Positions 11,248 to 22,167 are shown, counted from the first letter of the stretch. The stretch is 64,000 bases of DNA from Isoetes taiwanensis (GCA_021234155.1 JAJEKV010000039.1:1982001-2046000); one strand, 5' to 3'. Notes: generated from the sequence alone by a model not told the origin. Made by a program: numbers and translations.

Positions 11248-12477
11248 TTGTTTTCCAGGCAGGGGAGGGGCTTCTTCCTGCCTGGTTTGGCCAATTTGGC
11301 GTTCTTTCATGTTGTCCTTTCCGGCCTTTAGCCTTCGTCCTGTGACCTTCGTCCTCGATCTTAGTTTGTAAGGAAGTCCTTTGGTATTCGGGCGGTTTGT
11401 TGGTTTCATGCGAGTCCCATTCTAGAATAGTGTAATTATTATCATATCTAATCGCTGAATTTTTTAGAGAATAGACGGGAAGCTAGGATGTTTAGAAAAA
11501 GTACAGAAATTGGAAGGATAAATCAAAGGGAAGATACGATGTTTAATGGAGCCATGGAGCTACGACATCTGTTGGCCTTACCTCAGAAAAAGACTTCAGT
11601 AGTCTGCTCTGCATCATGTCGATTATCCTTTGCTTATTAGTAGAAAGTGACCTATATAAAGCCATCAGACAAAACAACCTCAGAATGGCTATATGATTAC
11701 CTGCTTTCTTGGATTTGACATTAATTAATGGGCATGCTACTATACACATGTTTTAAAAGTTTCAATTCAAAAATATGTGTACAAATAGTATGAGTAAAAA
11801 CAAATAGCCTGACTTAAGTTAAAAGCATATATCTACATCCCGATGGCTGCTTGCTTGCAAAACTACTCACCATTACAACATAAACTTGCAGAGGATCTAG
11901 ACAGAGGTACCTATGTCTCTGTCAAATGCTTTGTACTGTAGTAATTTATGTGTGCCCTTAATCCGCAAGAAATGCTGCTCAACTTATAAACTAATTTAAA
12001 AAATCTAATGTGGGACATACAAAAGAAATCCATCTATATGGTTCTGCTAAGTGCAAGAAAACACTCTAAAAGAGCTCCTAGGGTGTAGAAATCATAGGCC
12101 CAAGAATATTATGCATGCAATGAAAGCACATTGAGGTTTCCTCATGATTTGTGGCCTTGCTTGAATATAAGACACATGCAAAGTTGATACCATACTTAAG
12201 TGTCAATGACAGTTCCAAAGTCTACACAGCCATTGCCAAACTGCAAACACATCTTGAGGTTATCTCTTGACTAAACCTGATCCTTTATGCTACTTGCACT
12301 ATAAACAACTTGCAAAACTTTCCATTAACCATTGAGGGCACTGGCCCAACTTATATGAATCGTTCTGCTATCCATCCAAAAACATCCAGATTAGGACTTC
12401 AAGAAATAATCATTCCTATCTAATGCAGTAACTATTTCTGTTCACTCCTAATTTGTTCCTTAAAAATTTGTTCCTAG
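11248..12477. other. AT-rich intergenic, nothing recognised
   Basis: No coding ORF, no element boundary and no RNA gene could be supported. Confidence 0.45.
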
Positions 12478-12883
12478 TTCTTGGGACAAGTTGGCAAAGA
12501 GGGCTTTCCACTTAGCATCTGCTTGGATCATCTGGTCCATCTGGAAGAGACGAAATCTTCTCATCTTCAAGGGACAGGTCTTTTCAGATATACAAGTATT
12601 GAGCGATGCTCGTAGTCGCATTGTAAAGGTGTACAAGTGTTCTTCCTTAAAGGAGGACATCAAGAGTGTCATTTGCGAGCGATATCGACAGATTTAGACT
12701 TACTCATAGCAAACAGTTGTGCTCGGGGATCGGGGTAATATGTATTCTTTGCTTTTCTATGTTATGTATGTGGTGGGTAGTGTTGCTTTAGTGGACATCT
12801 TCTCCACTGGGTTTTGAGTCCCCCATGTACTCTTTGTACTCTTTTGAGTAATAAAGGTCCACGTTCATTAAAAAAAAAAAAAA
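12478..12883 (+). mobile_element. 5'-truncated non-LTR retrotransposon (LINE) 3' end with poly(A)
   Basis: The translated stretch at 12491-12697 contains SAWIIWSIWKRRNLLIFKG, the characteristic end of plant LINE reverse transcriptase ORFs (zf-RVT region). After the stop comes about 170 bp of 3' UTR with an AATAAA signal (12849-12854) and a run of 14 A (12870-12883). The 5' portion is missing, as is usual for target-primed insertion. I could not find a clear target-site duplication. Confidence 0.8.
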
Positions 12884-13049
12884 TGTTTTGCTACTTGTTA
12901 AGGGCTTTGTCAGTTTGCCAATATAGAAAAGTTTACTGTATCTCTAGAACAACAAGTCTTTTAGAAGCTGATGCAGTTATGTTTAAAGTGTTTTTAAGTT
13001 GCATGAGGGTTGAACTCATGCTAGGGATCTGATAGCAAAATAATTAGAA

Positions 13050-14880
13050 AGAAAAAGGTTTCACAATTGAAATAGGAGACACAATGCCAGATCGAAGGGT
13101 GAACATGCTAAGAAGTTGAAATTTGAATTGGAGGATATGGAAGATCTAGAAGAGCATGCAGGTTTTGAAAGGATTTCAGAAGACGAAAGAAAAATGGGTC
13201 GGGAAATTGCTATTGGATATATGCGCAGGAGAGGAAATGGAGAGGTTTGGGGGGCTATACATGTCAAACATATGCATGCAAGAGTATTGTAGATTATGTG
13301 TTACTTGATCCTGACTCAGCAGACAGAATAAAGGAAGTGGCGCTATTAGATGGGCCAGTAGGAATAAGGAGAACACACAGACCGATCAGGATAACGGTCA
13401 AAGTCAACCAATATAATGCAGTAGAAAAAGAAATAGACGGTCAGATAAAGTAAAAAGTTGACCCAGGGAGGATGATACAGTTTAGAAAATGCTAGGAAAA
13501 CTAATATCAACTTTAAGGATAAGAATATCTCGATGATGGGTATGATGCTAGATGGGATATTGACGAAAGCATGTGAGGAAATATACGAAAGGGTGAAGAG
13601 GAGGATAGGGAGTAAAAGGAAATTCAGAGCAACAAGTTGGTATGATAAAGAATGTATGCGCGCAAAGAGGGAAGCTAAAAGGTGGAAAGGATCAGAGAGG
13701 TTTAAGGAGCTGGTGGCAGTATATACCAGATTGATAAAAAAGAAAAGAAAAACATGCATGTCAGAATAGCAAAAAAGAAAGGTACTTCAGTTAAGAAATC
13801 ATCCAAGGGATTTTTGGAAAGTACTCAAGAAAAAGGAGGGTCAGAATAAAATAATGAACCAGGGAATATGAAGGGGACATTTAGATGAGTTATAAACTCA
13901 AGGGCAGAAAAAAAATTAAGTAAGGGACAGTGGTGAGGAATTTGATCTGGAAGAGGTAGGAAGAGCATTATGCACTCTGAGCAACGATAAAACACCAGAC
14001 CTGTTGGGATTCAGGACAAATATTTTCAAAGCTGCAACGAATAAATTTATAACAGTGATAGCCAAGATCTTCAACCGAGTACTAAAGGAAGGCCTACCGC
14101 ATAGTTGGTAATGTAACAAGGTAATACCATTATTCAAAGGGGGTGACCCGCTGAACTCAAAGAATTATAGGACAATAATAGTTAACAGTGGAATGGCAAA
14201 GTGGTATAGCAAAGTCATAGAAATAAGGACGAATGAATGGCCAGAAAGCAATGAAAAACAAGCTATAAAGCAGGCAGACTTAAAACCGAATCATTTGGCA
14301 ACAGGCCATTTGGCAACGCTGAGAGTGATCACAGGGAAAAATGCTATACTGCTGCTTTGTCGACTCTAAAAAGGCATTTCATATGGTACCTAGGAACAAG
14401 TTACTCCAAAGGCTCAAAGACTTAGATCCGCACAATTTGTTAGTGGCAATTGCTAGACCATATGAGAAAGTGGAAGCCAAACTGGGATCAAAGGATGAAG
14501 GAATAAAATGTGACATACGAGTAAAGCAGAGATGCTCGCTCTCTCCTAAAATATTTGGACTATATATTGACATGTTCGATGAATTTATAAGAAATTAAGA
14601 TCAGGACAGGAAGGCACCGAAGATTGAACTAAAAAGGGTACCTGACAGGTTATATGCTGATGATCTGATCCTAATTGATACTGGAAGAGTTCTATCAGAA
14701 AACAGGCTTGGGCATAAGTCTAGAGAAGACAAAAAATATCAGCTTTGGGAGGTCAAATAAGAAGGATAACGTGGTCAAGCACATGGGCCAACAGGTGGGG
14801 AAACAAAAGAATACAAATATTTGGGCTATAAGATAGAAATCAAGAGGACATGGAAACAAGGACTACATGAGCGATGGCAG
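13050..14880 (+). pseudogene. LINE-type ORF2 remnant (endonuclease end and reverse transcriptase)
   Basis: Fragments in several frames follow the order of a non-LTR ORF2. The endonuclease end is VDYVLLDPD (about 13290). The linker WYDKECMRAKREAKRW (about 13640) is common in LINEs. RT motifs are FVDSKKAFHMVPR (about 14355-14390), RVKQRCSLSPKIFGLYID (about 14520-14570) and LYADDLILI (14650-14676, the catalytic YADD). Many stops and frameshifts break it, and no poly(A) tail is clear. CFVDxKKAF is shared with RTE and Jockey-like clades as well as L1, so the clade is not assigned. Confidence 0.75.
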
Positions 14881-15028
14881 GTGGCAATCAAAAATTCGTA
14901 TGGAATGCAATAAGCGTGTTTGCACCGCAATATAAACGATTGGGGAGTTACTAGGAGCGGAAAGGGCGAGATTGCTGCCCAAATCCACCGGCGTCGTCGC
15001 TGCTGTTGCATCCAAGGAATAGTTTAAG

Positions 15029-15109
15029 GTAGGAATCTCCGCAGGCACCATTAGAACTCTATTTGTACTGTATTTAAAGCTTATTTTAACTCTTTATATT
15101 GTTTTCTAG
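15029..15109 (+). other. predicted 81-nt intron before an ATG
   Basis: GTAGGAAT donor and a TTGTTTTCTAG acceptor immediately before ATGGAGGAG. It suggests that the following ORF belongs to an ordinary spliced gene. Confidence 0.4.
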
Positions 15110-15257
15110 ATGGAGGAGTCGATTAACCTGGAGATCAGCCTAAATACGTCGATAAACAAGAATAGGAATGGGCGTTTAGAAGAAAACTCTGCCTTCAACT
15201 TGCCAGTCTGCTTCAAAGACATCGTTGGGATTGAACCTAACACCGAGCTTCAATCGG

Positions 15258-15623
15258 CAGTGTTGTACTAATACGCGTATTTTTTATAATCCATACGTAC
15301 CGTACCGTACCATATGCGTACACATATTTTTTAAAAAATACGCTTAATGCTTTTTTCAAAAAAACAGACACAGTTTTCTGGAAACAGACTCAATTTGCAC
15401 CCAGATTCGAACCTGGGCCTCCCAGATAGCAAACAAACATGCTAACCAACTTTCCAACAATCTATTTGTGTTTATATTGCATAATTTGTTATATTTAAGC
15501 TTTTTTCTCAATTTTTTTTAAAAACGTATTTTAAGCACTTTAAGTACGTATTGTATAAAATACATATTTTTTCAAAAAATACGTCCGAAACGTACGGAAC
15601 GGTACGCGTACGGGACAACATTG
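15258..15623 (+). mobile_element. hAT-like MITE, 366 bp, with tRNA-like core
   Basis: The left end is CAGTGTTGT and the right end is its near-complement ACAACATTG. Imperfect terminal inverted repeats of about 20 bp continue to TACGCGTA on both sides, with further inward matches (CGTATTTTTT). TTCAATC lies on both outer sides (15249-15255 and 15624-15630), consistent with an eroded 8-bp target duplication. CAGTG termini and 8-bp duplications are typical of hAT elements. It has no ORF and splits the host ORF at 15110. Confidence 0.65.
15397..15458 (-). other. tRNA-like sequence inside the MITE
   Basis: On the minus strand GTTGGTTAGCA (D-arm and A-box-like, 15440-15450) is followed about 40 nt later by CAGGTTCGAATCTGG (T-arm and B-box, 15401-15415). 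The spacing fits a tRNA. It is a tRNA-derived core, with internal pol III promoter boxes, embedded in a DNA-transposon-like MITE. Confidence 0.6.
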
Positions 15624-15913
15624 TTCAATCCCCTTCTAAGAAAAAATTGAGGGTTGAAGCAAGAGGTAAAACGGGTTCCTCTGTTATTACCCCATGTAAA
15701 AAACCATCTGGTTCCATCGATGGTCAGTGGGAGGAGGATTAGGGGGTGAAGAATAATGCAGATGATGGCGGAAGAGGGGCCACTGGGGATGTAAGAAAGA
15801 GGAATGCAAAATTAAGCAATGTAGATCCAAGTGAAGAAATGCCGGGTTCCAAGGGTTTGAAGGATCATAGGTATGATCAGCTCGCCTAAAAATGGCTTTG
15901 CCAAATGGGCAGC

Positions 15914-15968
15914 TGTGACGTTCCAGTGGAATATATGCCATAAATACGTATATTCCTGGACCTGTCAC
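15914..15968 (+). repeat. 55-bp hairpin resembling the LTR start of E1/E3
   Basis: It begins TGTGACGTTCCAG as the E1 LTR does. It forms a palindrome: GTGAC pairs with GTCAC, and GGAATATA with TATATTCC. It is either an eroded LTR start or an independent hairpin unit of the same type. Confidence 0.45.
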
Positions 15969-16189
15969 TATACAAGTCTACCCATGTAGCCTTGTATACC
16001 TTAGGAAGTGGCAATCAAGGGGGGTTCACCTAATGGTCACGTATTGACCAACTGCGTGAACGCTTAGGGTTTTTTTTTGGGTTGAGCCGACCGTCTACGG
16101 TCGAGTTCTCATGCGGTCGATAGCCCATACTTCCGGCTTTGAACGTGAAGGGAGCAAAGGCGGGAAGGAGAGATCCGTAGGTGGTCGAT

Positions 16190-18240
16190 TTGGGCTGTTC
16201 AATCTGGCAGATAGAACAATGTTTTTTGCCTAAACGACTTGTATGCCGTTTTGCAAAACCTTATGAGCCTGGTGCTTATGTGCCATACTGGAATGGGTAT
16301 GAAGTAGCCGCATTTCAGCACAGAAGGTAAAGTTTGGATCCTAGCCTGTGGTATTTTCATCCATTTTGAATCTAAGCTTTGTTCATTTTGGATTTTAATG
16401 GTCGTGGGGCCAATGCATCATGGAATGAAGTTTTATCTTTGGTTCGTGGTGCCCGGTATGATTTTGAGTTACATTCAAGGAGACATATGCAAAGGCGTTT
16501 TTTCTAGAGCTCCAGCAAAGCAATTTCAACAGTTCAAGATCCCAATAATTAAACCGGGAGCTTCCAAATCAGGTGTAACTTAAATTTGCATTTCATAACT
16601 TTAGACTTCGGTTAGAAATGGCAAGTAGTAAACTGTAAGTTTCGGGCTGGTTTTGTGCGGCGTTTTGCTCTGCAAGTATAATATCTTGCATGGGTTCATG
16701 TTAGTAATTTTGCAGAAGTTTTCATCTAGGTTGCTTATTGTGTCTTTGTGATTCCCAAGCAACCGCTTAGTTGTCTTTTATTTTTGCATGCCAACCGCTC
16801 TTCCAAATCTTCCCAAGGTATTCTTTCATCTTATTCCCGTTTGTAATGCCATAAATTTCAATTTCAAAAGTCTAGAGGTCTTATTGTCTCTTATTGTTTG
16901 CATGATGCGACCTGCCCTCTGAGTGTAGCTTAGAAAGCCTGTTTTATCTACAAGTGTCCCCATAACTCCAAGAACATTCCCCGCTTCCCATTTCAAGCCT
17001 TTTATGTCCATATTTCAAAGACATGTAGGTTAACATGTTGCCTAACTTGGACATGTGTGTTGGACTTCGGTACTTTTCCTACAGTATTGATCACCCTTTT
17101 TTTTCTCATTTGTGAACAGGTATGTTATGCGTCCTGTGTTTGAGGGACCTCTTTGGGAGCAATTTCGTCATCAATATTTATATTGAACTTGGTTCCTAGG
17201 TCAGTGTTGTCATTTTCAATGTACCAAATGTTAATGTGTGTTATGTTATCGGTGGCGAGAGGGGCGTTATTGTTCTTGATCCATTTGCCCTTTTTATTTA
17301 ACTAGCATCCCATAAAATGTTGCATGCTGGGCTTTGGATGGTGTGAAGAATAACATAGGCCCTTACAGGACTTTTATAGACGTTAATAGAGCTTTCTCTT
17401 CTTTTCAATTTATAGAACGTCTTTAACTATCAATGAGTTAACAAAAGGATCTCTGCAAGCCGTTTTCAAGAAAGGATCTTAAAGCCATTCAGCATGCAAT
17501 CATTTCTATTATTGGATGGCAAATGAGCAGTCAAATATTTGATACTACAAATAGCTCGCAAAACTTTAATTGTTATTTGTTGTCACGGCATGTAAGTCGG
17601 TTATCATTTTGAATATGTTGTTTATTGATTTTGGTTGATCTGTAATAAAAGTTGTTGCAGAAAGAGTTTGAGCATGCAAATCATTTACAGATGTCCCAAG
17701 AAAAACCTGAAGAAAGAATGCAAAGAGTGCAAAAAGAAGTGTTTTCTAGTTGAGAAAGAGAAACTGCAGCACAAAGGGTAGAGAAATACTAAAGATTGTT
17801 TCCGAGGTTGAACAAAATAGAAGGAAGAATGTCATGCAGACTCCTGTTTATCTAAACCATTATTTAGCTATCTTTGAACGAAACATAGAGGTGATGGAGT
17901 TTGAACACTGCAGCTACAAAATGAAATTTAAGGACTGTTTGTAAATTTCTTTAATCAGCATATATGCAGATTCCAACTTGGTTCAGAGAAGATAATGCTC
18001 AAGTGTACATGTTTATTCAACATATATGCAGATTCGAACTTGGTAAGCATAATTCAACTTTTAAATTTTCTATTTGGTGAGGAATTTCTATTTATCCACC
18101 TATATGTGTTTGCTGTAGCTCGCAGTGAGGACTTCAGATTGGTAACACAGCAAGAAAGCAGTCATTGTGCTAATTTTGATTAAATGGACGTTCTCGTTTA
18201 TGAGCCATACCCACATCTTCAAAACATTCTAAATATCTGG
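16190..18240 (+). pseudogene. exon remnants of an unrecognised multi-exon gene
   Basis: Several short stretches look like diverged exons. YEPGAYVPYWNGYEVAAF (about 16260-16320) is followed by a GGTAAAG donor. NGRGANASWNEVLSLVRG (about 16400-16455) comes next. FEGPLWEQFRHQYLY (about 17140-17185) follows an acceptor-like GAACAG. A coiled-coil-like exon begins at about 17660 after TTGTTGCAG and ends in FEHCSYKMKFKDC (17900-17940). VYEPYPHLQNILNIW lies at about 18195-18245. Stops interrupt most of them. E1 has inserted at the end of this region, and coding-like sequence (LLEHDYMENEKPFQ) goes on after E1 at about 31515. I do not recognise the family. Confidence 0.4.
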
Positions 18241-18272
18241 ATCATCAATGAACAAGAGTCTTAATTTGAACT

Positions 18273-19940
18273 TGTGACGTTCCAGCACAATATACGCTCC
18301 CAGGACGTATATTGTACTGCCACGTCACGCGTACACGCCACCCCGATTGACGTGTACGCCAACGTATAGCCAAGTGGGTAGCCCCTAGGGGGCAACTTGC
18401 TAAGAATGTGCATTAGTATTAATGTGCACATTTTCCAATGTACACATTAATGTGGGCACACATTTCCATGTGGCCACTTGATGCCAAGTGGGCCATACCC
18501 ATAGGTGCAATTAATGTGCACATTTTCCAATGTACACATTCATTAATGTGCACACATTTCCATGTGGGCACATTTGGCCACCTAGCCCTTAAGGGCAAGT
18601 GGGCCCATTCCCAATTATCCCACATGCCAAAAGGGGATAATTGGAAACCCTAGCCACCCCCTTGTCTATATAGGGTTGGAAACCCTAACTAACCTAATTT
18701 TCGATTTTAGGGCTTCAGAACTCTGTTTTGGCTGCCTCTCAACAAATTAAAACCGCATCCCGAACTCGACCGAGAATTGCAACCTTAGTTTCTCTAGATT
18801 CGGCGTTTCAAGCAGGATGGTCGAAGCTCAGTCGAGGAGCCCCTCAAGGATCAGGTATTTGGCCAATTAGATAGTCTAAACCCTATCTTAGGCATTGAAT
18901 CAGTAGGTTTAGCCTATTAGATTGGCCATAGCAGCCCTCTAGAACTCTAGATAGCAGATTCTAACTAAAGAACCTAACTCTATGATATAGATTAGATCTT
19001 GTTCTTTAGTTCTTCTGTGATGTATATGGATGATGTATCTCTGTGAACTCCTTGTATTGGGAAGGGGGGTAGAGACCTTAAGCTTTGTAGTTGATGCTCC
19101 TAGAGTAGCCTCTCTAGCACACTGTAGATGCGGCCTGTGCACAAGAGCCACACCTGGTTGTGGGTGAAGGGGCCAGACTGGCTTATAAGGAGGTTCATGT
19201 TCTGATTCTTGAACGACCCCTCTGGTGTGTAAAGACTGCCGGGGGTCACTGTGACTAGGTCTAATGGCTTGCCACTGCGTGTGGGCAAGGCATGGGCTCG
19301 ACACTCGTGAGGTGGTGAATATGACCTTCCATTGAGTTCAAGTCGAATCAGGCGGGGGCCCTCTAGTCACCTTGAGTCAAGATTGTAGATCTCTCGGAGG
19401 GAGAGATCCCCACCGCCCCATCGGAACCGGGGAGATGTAATCCAGGATATAGCCCCTTGGCTATGCATCCGGGCGGGCTGATCGAGTCCCAACACTTTTC
19501 AACCTACTCGCAAAGTGTGCATGTGGAGGGGCGGATGGAGTGGACAACCCAATGCCATGTTCTTATGCCAGCCAAATCCATTGCCATGAATTCATGCAAG
19601 AATGACCTCTCGAGACCCAAGCTTGTCACCCATCCCCCGTGTCCGAGCCTTGGGTAGGATTTCCTCTATGCATTGTGCTGATCATTGTCTTTGCAGATGT
19701 GATGTGCCACCCGTAAGGGTGGGTATATGTGTTGCTCTTATATACCGACATGTATGTTTACGCTTCGCAGCCTAGGTAGGCCCCGAGGGGAGACGGGTAC
19801 AATGACCCTTTCACTCTTCCCAATGGAACCCGCGGTTGCGGTGTTATGTGAAGGGCCCCAGATCGGCATGGAGCTGGTATGGGGGAAGAACTCCTGTTTG
19901 TATACGGTGAGTGCACCGTATACGAGTAGGGGACGTCACA
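18273..19940 (+). repeat. E1 5' LTR
   Basis: It begins TGTGACGTTCC and ends GGGGACGTCACA. A perfect 10-bp stem (18287-18296 with 18306-18315) sits at its start and another (19900-19909 with 19914-19923) near its end. The U3 holds a 92-bp-period duplication (copies starting at 18419 and 18511). A TATA-like TCTATATAG lies at 18665. It pairs with the 3' LTR at 29832-31511. Confidence 0.93.
18665..18673 (+). promoter_or_regulatory. E1 LTR TATA box
   Basis: TCTATATAG, about 390 bp into the LTR and just after the duplicated U3 segment. The same site occurs in the 3' LTR at 30225. Confidence 0.55.
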
Positions 19941-19941
19941 G

Positions 19942-19953
19942 TGGTATCAGAGC
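19942..19953 (+). promoter_or_regulatory. E1 primer-binding site (initiator-Met tRNA)
   Basis: TGGTATCAGAGC starts one base after the LTR. It is the standard complement of the plant initiator-Met tRNA 3' end. Confidence 0.9.
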
Positions 19954-20145
19954 TATGTTCTTGGAGACCAAGAGCAAAGCACCGCCATGTTCCCAAAGAG
20001 CACTAACTTGATAGGATCCTCAAACCTCGAAAAATGAGAAAATTTCTTCTCATTTTTGTAGTTCATGCTAAGCTAGTAACAGTTAAAATGAATAGAAACG
20101 TAAAAAGATTAAAAATTGATGAGCCAACATCCAAACAGTAGGGTG

Positions 20146-20210
20146 GTCTCACACGTCGCGCCAGATGATTTCTACATTTTAGAAATCGGGCCGGGCTTAA
20201 CGTAAGAGAC
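20146..20210 (+). repeat. E1 palindromic leader unit, copy 1
   Basis: GTCTCACACGTCGCGCCAG at one end and CGTAAGAGAC at the other pair loosely. The centre has a perfect 8-bp stem, GATTTCTA with TAGAAATC. The same unit recurs at 20334 and 22100. Confidence 0.7.
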
Positions 20211-20333
20211 ATTCAACATTTTGACACCAAAAAAGTTGTAAATTACAGTAAAATATCTTGATAATTCTAAATTTAAGCTAAGAATTAGTAGATTTAGCAT
20301 GTTACATGTTAATTTAATAGTGGGCCCCACCAT

Positions 20334-20398
20334 GTCTCACCACGTCGCCGCCAGACAGGTTTCTAGATTCTAGGAATGGCTGGGCGCAACGGTGAGAC
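20334..20398 (+). repeat. E1 palindromic leader unit, copy 2
   Basis: Diverged copy with GTCTC and GAGAC ends and a weaker central stem (TTCTAGATTCTAGGAA). It lies about 190 bp downstream of copy 1, before the H3-like ORF. Confidence 0.65.
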
Positions 20399-20582
20399 CT
20401 TGCTTAATTAGGTGTTTTAGATGCCTTAGACAACCCAAAAGGTAGTTTAAAAGTTGACCTAAAATTGGCCCTATAAATAGAACTCGACCCCTCCCATTTT
20501 TCCCCGCTTCTTCCCTAGAACTTCGCCAGATCGTCAAGGCGATCTTCCGGGCGCTTTAGCTCCGATCGACAAACCGTAGAAG

Positions 20583-21057
20583 ATGATGGCCCGCACGGCT
20601 GCATCGCAAGGAAGCCTAGACGAAGCGGATCCTCCCGCCGCAAGTGGGTCCGCCTTTTTCACAGATTCTTCGGGAACGCTTTCTCCACGCCGACGGATCT
20701 TCGCCGAAGCGAGGAATCGTGGTCGGACCGAGCGACCACACGAGATCTTAGAGGACGACGGACAGCACGCCATGGACGAGATCCTCAACGAAATTGCACT
20801 GGCAGAGGCGTGAAGCGGGGGGGCAGCAGGAGCAACACCGTGGGGACGCCAACCCACAAGAGGAGCAGAGGGAACAAGTGGCAGGAGGAGCAGGAAGAGA
20901 GGAGGAGCAGCCCACGGAACTCACCCCGAAGAAGAGGTCGACAGACGCCTGGGTCCACAAGTAACGGCCAAGGAGCCGCCGGGAGCAGAGGACAAAGAGT
21001 CGGGAAGACGACCCGACTACAGCCAGCGGACCCAAGAAGAGGAGGGCCAAAGCCGTA
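20583..21057 (+). pseudogene. E1 H3-like protein, N-terminal part (frame-broken)
   Basis: An ORF begins MMARTAASQ, which recalls the ARTK start of histone H3 and of the E2 homologue. It continues through a Ser/Pro/Arg-rich stretch (TLSPRRRIF) to 20813. A 1-nt shift at a run of seven G (about 20823) leads into a Gln/Glu-rich stretch (QEEQREQVAGG) and an in-frame TAA at about 20990. The frame then runs on into the 21058 ORF through KKRRAK. So the original protein was probably one chain of about 415 aa starting at 20583. Whether these breaks are real or assembly errors is unknown. Confidence 0.6.
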
Positions 21058-21828
21058 ATGGCAGGCAAGAGGAAGCTGGTGAAGGTCGGGAAGAGAGCCG
21101 AAGGTCCGGTCATCAACGAGCCATCGGGAGGTGAGACCCCGCCCACCACCGACGATTCGGACCAAGACTACGTGCCGGGCGCGGACGGGGCAAGCTCTTC
21201 AAAGCCCCCGGTCGTAGAGGAAGAGGTACCCGAGCAGACGGCCCAAGAGCAGGAGGAGGCCGGACAGGTGGCGAAGCCCCCACCATTTCCGACGTGGGAT
21301 AGGGTCAAGGCCCCACGGCCGCAGCGGGAAGCCTATGTGATAGACCCCTTAAAGGTCTATCAGAAGAGGATCAAGGAGCACGAAGCGTATATGGCGAAGT
21401 GGGAGGCCTACAACACCTATTACCAGGAGCACCGGGTGAGGACGATTGAAGGCGGGCACCCGACGAAGAGCCAGACACTAAAGCCCCCTCCACCAAAGCC
21501 CAAGCCCCCACGAGCACCCGGGAAGAAGCGGAGCAAGAAGAAACAGGAGGAAGACAGGGCGCTCAAGGAGATCCGCCACTTCCAGAAGAGTTACGGACTC
21601 CTGATTCCCCGGGCGCCGTTCCAGCGTTTGGTCCGCGAAGTCATCCAAGAATACAACACGGACATGCGCGTGACAGACGAGATGCTGCTGTGTTTGCAAG
21701 AGGCGGCCGAAGCCCACTTAGTGAAACATTTTGAAGATTCAACGGCCTGCACGGTGCACGCGAAGAGGGTTACCCTCATGAGGCAGGATATGTATCTTGC
21801 CAGACACATCAAGGGAGAACGCCCTTGA
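21058..21828 (+). CDS. E1 retroelement-borne histone H3-fold protein
   Basis: An intact 256-aa ORF. Residues 1-80 are basic then acidic (Ser/Glu/Pro-rich). Residues 72-150 hold a conserved module with a PxPxW motif, a helical [15 protein letters not shown] segment and a Pro/Lys-rich stretch. Residues 168-256 align without gaps to the histone H3 core: KEIRHFQK (alpha-N), PFQRLVREV (alpha-1), [15 protein letters not shown] (alpha-2), [16 protein letters not shown] (loop 2 and alpha-3) and a GER-type end. KEIRHFQ, LLIP and RVTLMR are closer to plant centromeric H3 than to canonical H3, while loop 1 has the canonical length. It sits between PBS and gag, with no retroviral homologue. A chromatin or nucleosome role is inferred. 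The upstream 475 bp may encode its N-terminus. Confidence 0.88.
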   Translation: MAGKRKLVKVGKRAEGPVINEPSGGETPPTTDDSDQDYVPGADGASSSKPPVVEEEVPEQTAQEQEEAGQVAKPPPFPTWDRVKAPRPQREAYVIDPLKVYQKRIKEHEAYMAKWEAYNTYYQEHRVRTIEGGHPTKSQTLKPPPPKPKPPRAPGKKRSKKKQEEDRALKEIRHFQKSYGLLIPRAPFQRLVREVIQEYNTDMRVTDEMLLCLQEAAEAHLVKHFEDSTACTVHAKRVTLMRQDMYLARHIKGERP

Positions 21829-22099
21829 ACCTTGTAAATGACTGTAAAATTTTGTTAATATAAAGAAAATTTTGCGTAAATAAAGTGTCCAAACCTGTTT
21901 AAATAGGTCAAGATATCGATCCCTAGCCTTCGTTTTAATTAAATTGGAGTTTGGAGCAAAATTGAGACCATGCCCAAAAATGCCCAAAACAGCTCCAAAT
22001 CGACCAAGTAAGGGGTCAATTCTGCCTACTCGATGAGTTTAGTGGAATTACAGCCTTAGATCACCTAAATTGAGTAAGCCTAGCCCAATTAGGACCCAT

Positions 22100-22167
22100 G
22101 TCTCACACGTCGCGCCAGGACAGATTTCTACATTTTAGAAATCGGGCCGGGCATAACGTGATGAGAC
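22100..22167 (+). repeat. E1 palindromic leader unit, copy 3
   Basis: Close copy of 20146-20210, again with GTCTCACACGTCGCGCCAG and the GATTTCTA/TAGAAATC stem, now between the H3-like ORF and ORF A. Thus a unit of this type precedes each accessory gene. The rest of 21829-22467 is AT-rich with no ORF. Confidence 0.75.

Larger units (their letters stand above)
15110..15970 (+). pseudogene. unknown ORF, interrupted by a MITE
   Basis: An ORF starting MEESINLEISLNT runs to the MITE at 15258 and resumes after it as SPSKKKLRVEARGKTGSS, ending at 15742. Coding character goes on beyond the TAG (EEMPGSKGLKDHRY). Composition is charged and Ser/Lys-rich with no known domain. I do not recognise it. The host ORF predates the MITE. 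Confidence 0.4.

Noticed and set aside
13346-13759. 137-aa hydrophobic minus-strand ORF
   Set aside because: Antisense of the LINE ORF2 linker region; hydrophobicity is the complement of a Lys/Arg/Glu-rich sense frame.
18438-18653. Small ORFs duplicated at 18.4 and 30.0 kb (MYTLMWAHISM type)
   Set aside because: They lie in the U3 repeats of the E1 LTRs and are identical only because the LTRs are copies.
20748-21165. Minus-strand Cys/Ser/Leu-rich ORFs
   Set aside because: Antisense of the E1 H3-like gene N-terminal region; no domain.
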